Assembly (NCBI RefSeq): GCF_051106095.1
Contig: NC_135795.1
Coordinates: forward strand, 4,580,501 to 4,644,500
Source: Pogona vitticeps
Taxonomy: Eukaryota > Chordata > Lepidosauria > Squamata > Agamidae
Direction: 5' to 3'
Length of the DNA stretch: 64,000 nucleotides
Below the pieces are notes generated by a model. That model was not told the origin of the DNA, searched no databases, and saw only the letters and a list, made by a program, of their open reading frames with translations. A program made the position numbers and the translations under genes. Within the stretch, counting starts at the first letter, position 1, and the number at the start of each line of letters is the position of its first letter. Shown here piece after piece: positions 13,966 through 64,000 of this stretch.

Positions 13966-14229
13966 CAAGGCTTTCGGAAGACAGAAATACATTTCCAGTC
14001 TTATTCTGTAGTACTCAAACTATCCCAGGTTAAAAATTCAAGGTCTCTATGCAGATGGGCCATTATGAGCAAATGAGCAACTTACTTTGAAATACTCGGA
14101 TTGAATATTTTTGGACTTTTACACTTGTTTATAACATCTCAAGCTAGTTCGATTTATTTTCTTTTTTTCTTCTTTCTTTCCATCTTGAACAATTTGATCA
14201 TTGATGTTGTATATTGTTGCTATATTTAA

Positions 14230-14322
14230 ATTGTTTTATTTTTAAGCGCTGTTAGCCGCCCAGAGTGGTCAGTTGACCAGATGGGCGGGATATAAATACA
14301 ATCTATCTATCAATCAATCAAT
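14230..14322 (+). mobile_element. LINE 3' end with a (CAAT)n tail
   Basis: GCCGCCCAGAGTGGTCAGTT and AGATGGGCGGGATATAAATA precede an (AATC)n tail. The same 3' end, in reverse, borders the repeats at 16485-16850 and 41520. Probably L2/CR1 group. Confidence 0.5.
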
Positions 14323-14424
14323 AAATCAATCTCCTATGATGCTAACTAACGTGTCAAGCCAAATAGGTGGTTCTGATGGTAATGGTATGGACTTCCTAGG
14401 GGGGAAAAAATCACAGCCTTCTGT

Positions 14425-14720
14425 TAGAAATCATAGAATCAAAGAGAAACGGAGTTGGAAGGGGCCTTTGAGGCCATCCAGTCCAACCCCCTGCTCCAGG
14501 CAAGACTCCAAATCAAAGCAGATCTGACATACGGTGCTCTCCTTTTCTCTTGAAGGCCTCATGAGGTCACTGGATCCGTTGTTGTACTGATCTAACACTT
14601 AGGAAGTTTTTTTTTTCCTGATACTGTATTCAGCCGAAATCTTGCTTCCTGTAGCTTGAACCCATTGTTACGTGCCCTGCACTCTGGGAAGATGGAGAAA
14701 CAGATCCTCAACAGATACCA
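14425..14720 (-). mobile_element. CR1 LINE 3' end
   Basis: AATCATAGAATCAAAGAGAA starts a full antisense CR1 3' end, with TCCAGTCCAACCCCCTGCTC inside. Confidence 0.8.
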
Positions 14721-15247
14721 ACTGGGAGGAAAAAGGCCCGAGAGTCCCTTTCATCAGCTGAAAAACCAGAAACAAGAAGAATAGGAAGGAGAGAACAAGA
14801 AATAGATGCCGCCACTGAATTCCAAGTTCTTTCTCAAAAATTAAAGGAAGGTAGCTACACCAGGTTTATCAAGAATTTAATCTTTTGAAGGTGTTGGAGT
14901 TGCAGAGGTGGCTAACCACATCTGCAATGAAGCCGAGGGCGAGGAGAAATTTCAGCTGTTCGAGCTCCAGATCTCTCTCTTTTTCTTTTCTTTCTCTTGT
15001 TTTGGAAGGGGAGAATGAGGCCGGCAAAAATAATTAAGTATGTGATGCAAATCCCACCCTCCGGGGCTATGGTTTCTTTGTCGGCTCCATGTGTATGCCA
15101 CCTTTTCCTCCAGCGGTGACAGCTCTCCTCCTGTCACTCCCTCCCTTTATCTTCCTAAGAGCCCTGCCAGGTTGGCCAGGCAGAGGGGTTAGGGAGAGCA
15201 ACTGGCCTAAGGCCACTGTGGGGGGGGGTTGTTTGGTTCTGCTAGGC
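14721..15247. other. intergenic sequence upstream of CFAP70, nothing recognised
   Basis: A polypyrimidine run at about 14970-15000 and a MIR-like stretch (GCAACTGGCCTAAGGCCAC) at about 15199-15217. No gene feature. Confidence 0.35.
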
Positions 15248-15384
15248 CAGTGGTCCCCAACCTTGGGCCTCCAGATGTTCTTGGACTTCAACTCCCAGAA
15301 ACCCCAGCCAGCACAGCTGGTGGCAAAGGCTTCTGGGAGTTGCAGTCCAAAAACACCTGAGTCACCCAAGGCTAAGAACCACTG
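15248..15384. mobile_element. hAT-like fold-back miniature element
   Basis: It runs from CAGTGGTCCCCAACCTTGGG to GCTAAGAACCACTG with mirrored arms around the centre. It lies 0.4 kb upstream of the CFAP70 CpG stretch. Confidence 0.7.
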
Positions 15385-15699
15385 CGGCTAGGGAAATCAA
15401 CCAGATCCCAAACGACGCGATTCCATTAAGAAAGCCTCCGTTTGGGTTTTCTACACGTGTCGCGACGACAGGGTTTTGCTTTGCAGACGTTCACTTGGGA
15501 AACCTGAGTTTTTCTACCTTTTGCCCCTGATAGGACCCCCCCCCCCTTTTGAACTGGGAACAACGACACCCCGTGAATGCAAAGGAGGCGGAGCGGCCTG
15601 CCTGAGGCCGGTTCCATGCCTCCGTGGGACACGCGTGTCCTCAGGAGAGTTACTATACAGTATTCCCGACCCGGGGAAAGAGGAGATGGAGGGTGAGGG

Positions 15700-15890
15700 G
15701 TGGGGGCTAAAAGGCGAAATTCCAAAATGGCCGCCCTAGAAGGGCCTTCGCGTGCCCAAACTAAACATGGCTCCCGGGAACCACGCTCGTCTTCTCGCGA
15801 GATTTTGCCTCCGGAGGCAAGGCGGGGGAGCCCACGATGGCGTCGCTATGGAAACCGGAGACGCGCCGTTAACCCTCTTCGGCCCGAAAG
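15700..15890 (+). promoter_or_regulatory. CFAP70: CFAP70 CpG promoter and 5' untranslated exon 1
   Basis: A GC- and CpG-rich stretch ends in a donor (CGAAAG/GTAGGC) at 15890/15891. It would splice to the acceptor at 17087-17088 (TTTTTGTTTAG), so exon 2 carries 44 nt of UTR before the ATG at 17133. The stretch holds a TCTCGCGAGA palindrome at 15793-15802, a motif known from TATA-less vertebrate promoters, and an RFX-type X-box at 15842-15855. I see no TATA box. A short upstream frame begins at 15838 and stops at 15873. Because MSS51 runs the opposite way, this promoter could be bidirectional; that is inference. Confidence 0.7.
15842..15855 (+). promoter_or_regulatory. RFX X-box motif in the CFAP70 promoter
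   Basis: GTCGCTATGGAAAC fits the X-box imperfect inverted repeat bound by RFX factors (textbook form GTTGCCATGGAAAC), with two differences in the left half-site and a perfect right half-site. It sits 36 nt before the exon 1 donor. RFX2 and RFX3 drive cilia genes in vertebrates, which suits a cilia-protein gene. Confidence 0.7.
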
Positions 15891-16164
15891 GTAGGCCGGC
15901 GGCGAACTTCTTTTTTGCTTTTCTTTTCTTCTTCTTAAAACCGTTATTAATTTCATTTTCAGGCTTCTCTCACCCAGGGCAAGGGGGAAAAATGGTGCTT
16001 CTCCCACCCGCGCATTCACTCCCCTACCGCCGACCCCGGTCATTTTGCCGCCTGAAGCCCGGGGGGGGTCAGCCTTGAGCCCATCGAGTGGGTCCGGTCA
16101 GTCTTTTGGGCAGAAAGCATTGCAAGCGGTTCTCCTTAGGAGTAAACAGTAGGGAAACCCACCC

Positions 16165-16305
16165 ACCCCCAGTATCCGCCGGATCATTATCCACTGATCC
16201 ATCCATGGTCTGAAAATATTTGAAATATGAAAAGAAAACTCCCCCAGAATATATATTTCTAAGGATGGTGATGTCATTCTTGCTATTCACATAAAAAATT
16301 GCCAT
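16165..16305. mobile_element. fragment of the TCTGAAAATATT Tigger-like family
   Basis: CCATGGTCTGAAAATATTTG and GAATATATATTTCTAAGGAT match the copies at 10681 and 25980. Confidence 0.5.
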
Positions 16306-16484
16306 TGTTCCTAGAGTAATTCACATTATTTTCATGTTTAATAAAATAGACAACACCCCTATGGAGTTTCTGCCGGGCAAAGGGGGAGCCTCGGCCGCCG
16401 GGCTCTCCAGAGCTTCAGAAAGTTGCTTTTATTATTATTATTTTTTGCGGGGGGACTACAATTCTCAGGATCTCCTGGTTGGGA

Positions 16485-16488
16485 TTTT

Positions 16489-16555
<67 letters not shown>

Positions 16556-16623
16556 ATATGCCGCCCACTCTATATTTATTTAATTTAAATGCCGGTCTCT
16601 GGCCGGCTTACAACAATTAAAAT

Positions 16624-16677
<54 letters not shown>

Positions 16678-16850
16678 TGATTTGATTTGATTTGATTTGA
16701 TTTGATTTGATTTGATTTGGTTTGGTTTGGTTTGGTTTGGTTTGGTTTGATTTGGTTTGATTTGATTTGATTTGATTTGTATCCCACCCATCTGGTCTGG
16801 TCGACCACTCTGGGCGGCTACCAATAAAAGTATATACAATAGAAACATAA
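16485..16850 (-). repeat. compound microsatellites between antisense LINE 3' ends, CFAP70 intron 1
   Basis: (TTTA)n at 16489-16551 borders ACTTATATGCCGCCCACTCT. (ATTG)n, then (TTTGA)n and (TTTGG)n at about 16625-16778 border TCTGGTCTGGTCGACCACTC. The pattern is that of LINE 3' ends whose short tails have expanded. Confidence 0.75.
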
Positions 16851-16876
16851 AGATTTTACAAATGATCCAAACACAT

Positions 16877-16948
16877 AGTAGAAGAAGAAGAAGAAGAAGA
16901 AAAGAAGAAGAAGAAGAAGAAGAATCACCACCACCACCACCACCACCA
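16877..16948. repeat. (AAG)n and (CAC)n microsatellites
   Basis: A purine-only (AAG)n run is followed directly by (CAC)n. The purine run could form triplex DNA. A SINE tail (AAGTCAGAATTGACTTTGGC) follows. Confidence 0.85.
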
Positions 16949-17132
16949 TCTGGAAAACGCTGAAACGAGTCTTCATAAGTCAGAATTGACTTTGGCAGCG
17001 CATGATCATTATGCCCCCTGATGCTCGGAGGAAAGGCAGAATATTAATATACTCATGTTTGTGGTTTTTTTCCCCTGTTTTTGTTTAGGGCATATGTAGC
17101 TCTCTCGGTTAACCCGCAGAATCTATGTTCTC

Positions 17133-45299
<28,167 letters not shown>

Positions 45300-45375
45300 G
45301 CCTCTCCTGGTTCGTGGCCAACCTCCTCTCTTTCAGCCCGAAGATGAAGAAAAACAGCCTAATATTCCAGAGTAG

Positions 45376-46759
45376 GAAGACATTCCTGGGTTATGAGACT
45401 GTTGCCCAGTCCGTTGTTTCCACTGGCTTGAAATGCTGTTATCGGTTACATCCCATCTTTCTTATGTAAAGTTTACGGAACATCTGTATGGCAGATCTTA
45501 TGGGAGCAGGGGGAGGTGTCTCCAGAAATATAGACCCCTTCTATCTTGGGACAATCCCATGCTCCTGGGAAGGATTTAGCTGCGATCCTTGGGAGCCTCC
45601 CCACTAAAACTGGCCTTCAGAAATTGTAAGTACAGTATTAGAACCACATGCCCCATCCTAGAAACTAGAGGCAATCCGATAACAGCATAAATAGCAATTA
45701 TTTGGTGTGTGTCCACCCTCTTGGGGGGCTGAGTGGGTGGGTGGATGAGTACAGTTTCACAAGCCTTGTTTCCATAAGTGGAGTTTTAATTGTGCACTTT
45801 TATTTTAGAATCTTCGTTAAGCACAAGGCAGGGCATTCATGTTAGAGTTGTGTATTTGTGTGCGTGTGTTTTCAGATTTCAAAGGCACAGTCTTACGTGT
45901 GAAAGCAAGATATGTCAGGGAGTGCGACTAAAATATTATTTGAGAAAAGGGCCCAGGCATCTGTTTCTCTTTTAGAACGCAGGGCTTTAGGACAGATCCT
46001 GGAAAACCAGCTCTTTCACACTACAGAATCCACAGCAGCCTCATTGGCCAAGCCGTTCTGGAGTTTGAGCTGAAACAAAGCAACTTTTCCAAGTTCTGCT
46101 TTTGGTACACATAACAGAACAAACACTTGTATAGCTTTTCTCGTATTTCACATGGTGGGCTTTTTTCGGAATTCACCGGCCATGCTTAGATTCCTCCCCC
46201 CCCCAATTAATTTCTCGGTTGCGTTTGCTATGAGATTGTGTTTGGTCAGGATTTATAGGCAATACGTACACAGTTGAGGGTGGGGTGCGAGCGGTAGCAA
46301 AGTTATCTTCATTATTAATCTTTTTGGGGGCACCTGCATATTTTCCATTCACTCCTGGAGTTCCCAGAGGTGTTGTTCGCAACAAAACGGTCTCTTTCGC
46401 TTACTCCTTAAAGGCTGAAGTCTGTGCATGAGATCTGGAATTCAAACCTTGGTTCTTTCAGATTTGCATGCCCTTGCCCGACCAACAGCCTTCAAATGGT
46501 ACAGATTCACAATTCTGTTGCAGATGTATAAGAGACAACAACTAAAAAAAAATCCCCCTTGGCTTTAGAATTTTCTCAAACCAGCAAGATCATTATATAG
46601 TTTAAAAACAAGAAAAACCCTGATGCGGTTTGAAAACACCTGCTGGAACTAGATCTTTTCTTTATATTAAACAACAATCTTTTGATTGATTTATGAAGTG
46701 CACGAGTCATTTTTCTACTCAAGCAAGAACAGCAATGTGCAGTGCTTAAAAATGCACTC
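45376..46759. other. intergenic sequence between CFAP70 and RHOT2
   Basis: Includes the CFAP70 3' UTR, whose end I could not place: no AATAAA follows closely. Nothing else recognised. Confidence 0.35.
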
Positions 46760-46960
46760 AGCTAAAGTGTGTGTTAGCAGCCCGTGTGTGTCCTTGAACC
46801 TGGGGAGACTTGGATTCGGATCCTGGCTCAGCCACGGCGCTTGCTTGTCGGTGAGCGGTCAGTCATTCTTTTCTATCTCGGCCTCATCCGTCTCACACAG
46901 TTCTTGTAAGTGGAAAGCTGGGAGGGAGATATTGAAGCCCACTGGAGGACGCATGAGAGA
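46760..46960 (+). mobile_element. MIR/tRNA-type SINE, diverged
   Basis: TTGGATTCGGATCCTGGCTC resembles a B-box end, and ATCTCGGCCTCATCCGTC resembles a CORE-SINE body. An AATAAA at 46978-46983 follows. Confidence 0.4.
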
Positions 46961-47149
46961 TAAAAATGTAACAAAGGAATAAATGAAATCCTCCGCAAAG
47001 CAATACGGATCAAGGCCAACATCAAACTTCAGATGGTTCCGCAGTCAAGTCCACCCTGAACAATAATGTTCTTCCCTAGTAGTGGCTTAAGCGATGAAAC
47101 CTAGATAAACGAATCAGTAGACACCAATCCTGTGGATAAGAGGATCCTA

Positions 47150-47263
47150 CTGTATTCTTCAACTGCAACTCCCAGAAGCCCCAGATAGCACAGCTGGCGG
47201 TGGAGGTTTCGGGCAACTGTAGTCCAAAAACACCTGGATGACCCAAGTCTGGCAACCACTCCT
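47150..47263. mobile_element. fold-back miniature element, left-truncated
   Basis: AACTGCAACTCCCAGAAGCC is mirrored by GGCAACTGTAGTCCAAAAAC; the right end is GGCAACCACTC. Confidence 0.5.
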
Positions 47264-48378
47264 GTGTGAGTGATTTTGTCATGCTTGAACTCGTTGCCAA
47301 CATTCTTGTCTGCCCTGAATCCACGTTGACCTTCAATTTGGATGGCGGGTGGGCTTCTCAATGCTTAAGTGTAGTTGTGAGTTGAAAGATGGGCATGTGG
47401 GGCCCCCCGCACCTCTGGGGGTTACCCACCTGTGCTTCAAAGCTCTCAGAGAGATACAGTCAAACCCGCCTGACACTGATCCCCATGCCGAGAGAGTATA
47501 AACACTGCCCTGGGACTTGAGCTGGAGCTGCGAGACCTCGCGACCATTTTACATGTACGATTTATTTTATTTCATTTTAGCGCAGCCCACTTTACTGGGT
47601 GGTTCCCATCAGAATAAAATACAACCTGACAACAATAGGGTTGTAGAATAAAACCAAGAGACCCATAAAAAAATAATAATAGAGGCTTAGGATCTGTCAT
47701 CGGAGAAGGTGGGACAGGAGGAATATAAGATCAAAGACAAAAATCAGGCCGGGAGGTCATCGCAGGCATCTCGAAACAAGGAGTTTCCCAGCAGCCTCTC
47801 CAAGGTTGGAAGGGCGGCTGCAGGCACATCTGCAGAGTCCGGTGGGGGCCACCACCAAGAAGGCCCCGTTCCCTCCTTCCTGCCCATCGGCCCCAGCGGT
47901 GGGGGGACCCTTCAGCCACTACTTCCCTAAGCGGAATGGAAGGGGGGGCGGGAGAGTCATGTTCGTCTCTTGCCTCAAGCGGCCCCGTGGAGAACAAAAA
48001 TGGGGGGGGCTCGGCTCCCATCCCCTACATTGGGCTCCCCATAGCTGGCAGAAATGCAAAGAGAAAAGTGACCTGGGAGGAGATCCCATTCCCAGCCGCG
48101 AGGTGGCGCTCGAACTCCTCCTCCGACAGCCCCTGTTCCCCGCTGCCGCCCGCAAAGAGCAGAGCGACGGCGCTGTGGCCCTCCAGCCGCGAGAGGGCGC
48201 TGCGGCGACTCGGGGAGGACTCCACTCGGCGCGCTCCGCTCTATGGCGAGGCGGAACCGGAAGCCCCTGCGGCGGCCGCGGGAGAGGAGTGAGGCAGCCG
48301 CCGCCGCCGCCGCCGTCGTGGTTTCGCTGGATTTCCCCCCCCCCCCCGAGCGGCGGTCCCTGGCGCGCGGCGTCGGCC

Positions 48379-62718
<14,340 letters not shown>

Positions 62719-62959
62719 GTACGTTCGTATCCAGGGGAATGGAACCGCGGCTGCATCTTCCCAGCCGTTGAGTATAAACTGCTCCCCTTAATGAGGAACA
62801 ACAATCCCCTCTTTTTAAAGAGTGCAGAATTCTAGAACAGAAGCCTATTTATTTTATAAAGCTAAAATGTCTTCCTAAAAGGAGTGACAGTGATGAATGC
62901 TTCCCCAGAGAAATAAATTTCCTTAAATCGTCAGCTCTTTCCAGTCTTGGATCCGCAAA

Positions 62960-63185
62960 TTCAGTCTGTGGCTGCGGGAGTCGGAGGTTGGGAGTTCGAT
63001 TTCTGACGGGGCCTCCTAAGAGCAGAGCCAGCCTGGGGGGCCTTGGGCCAGCTGCACGGTCCCAGGGCGCTCCCTAGTGGAAGGAAAGGGTAAGGCACTT
63101 CTAAGTATACTCTACTTGGAAAAGCCTGAAAGGGGTCACCATAAGTCAGAATTGTCTTGACGGATCATCATCATCATCATCATGT
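62960..63185 (+). mobile_element. tRNA-derived SINE
   Basis: GGAGGTTGGGAGTTCGATTT, GGCCTTGGGCCAGCTGCACG and CATAAGTCAGAATTGTCTTG, then (CAT)n. Confidence 0.75.
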
Positions 63186-64000
63186 GACCTGCATCAGTTC
63201 TCCAGGGTCTTGCCAGAAATTCTACTTTTAAACTGGCGATACTGGGATTTGAACTTCTTGGGGCTTGTTCATGTACAGCAGGTAATCTGTCACTGGGCAC
63301 AGTTCACACAAAAATACAGTTCACACCTTAACGTGGTCCATGTAGGTGTGTGTACTGAAAAGTAGTTTGGCCTGTTTGCAGAGACAGAAAACACTGCACG
63401 CGAGTCTACCCTTACTGCTGATGAGGTTCCATAATTCATCCTCCTCTTACAGCCGTCCTGCTTTTATGGATGCCCAGTTGTCTGTGTTCAGTCAAGGGAT
63501 GAGAGAACCTGTCCATTTGATTTTCTCAGCTTTTGGGTTTAATTCTGTTCCTCCCACGCTCACCTTTTTCCAAATACCTACACAAAAATGCTTACGCATT
63601 TGTACGTGCATTTCTCCTGATTTATTCATACGTATATATAATTTTGCCTAACCTGCATCTTTGCGAGCGGTTGTTCTTAATGCAATGATATTTCTAGATG
63701 TTGTTTTCTCCGACGAACTGGATTGCAAAGCTTGGTGGCACAGGACCATGGAAGAATCCGTGGGTTTCAATTTGCATATTGGTTCCAGATGTACGAATTG
63801 GGTCAGCTTGCATTAAAATGTGCCGAGAGCAAATCTCTCTCCAGTCCAATTCCAGACCGTCTCATGTGCAGCCGAAGCGTGTCCTAAGTAGACAATTCCA
63901 AACTAGGACACTGGGAAAGAGATCTAAAATGACCCAGAGTTATCCTTCTATGCTAGCCTTCTTTTGCAAATTTAAAAAAACACAAAATAGAAGCTCAGAA
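63186..64000 (+). other. RHOT2 intron 6, nothing recognised
   Basis: The next RHOT2 exon (to start within GxRVPIILVGNKSD) is not found before the window edge. Confidence 0.4.

Overview
The window is nuclear vertebrate DNA, most likely from a squamate reptile (lizard or snake). It holds intron-rich vertebrate genes in a dense background of squamate-type repeats: BovB/RTE 3' ends, CR1 3' ends, tRNA-headed SINEs, Tigger-like and hAT-like miniature DNA transposons, two Penelope-like copies and long tetranucleotide microsatellites. I see no bacterial, viral or organellar segment, no genuine tRNA or rRNA gene, and no CRISPR array.

Three protein-coding genes can be followed exon by exon. (1) MSS51 (minus strand, 1957-3992) is cut by the left edge; only the start exon and the exon opening the MYND zinc finger are present. 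(2) CFAP70, a ciliary axoneme protein (plus strand), runs from a CpG-rich promoter at about 15.7-15.9 kb to a stop at 45299. Twenty-seven coding exons with matching phases sum to 3381 nt, or 1126 residues, close to the length I recall for the human protein. (3) RHOT2, encoding mitochondrial GTPase Miro2 (plus strand), starts at 48379 in a CpG island. Six exons cover the first GTPase domain up to 62718, and the rest lies beyond the right edge.

Layout: 1-4 kb MSS51; 4-15.7 kb intergenic and repeat-rich, with one possible upstream MSS51 exon near 12.5-12.9 kb; 15.7-45.3 kb CFAP70; 45.3-47.8 kb intergenic; 47.8-64 kb RHOT2, with a 7.8 kb first intron that contains a nested transposon. MSS51 and CFAP70 are head to head, so their promoters may lie in the same interval. 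MSS51 and RHOT2 both act at mitochondria and CFAP70 in cilia; I see no reason to think the three work as one unit.

I did not find a convincing undescribed system. The leads most worth checking are: an RFX X-box in the CFAP70 promoter; a candidate internal poly(A) site that would give a CFAP70 form without its TPR domain; a 76-nt optional intron that would swap the CFAP70 C-terminus; a GC-AG intron; a 127-codon second reading frame overlapping the RHOT2 start; a near-perfect 27-bp intronic hairpin; a hammerhead-ribozyme-like core in a Penelope copy; and a gene order that differs from the one I recall for mammals and chicken. Exon calls rest on splice signals, phase and remembered family sequences; nothing was aligned by computer.
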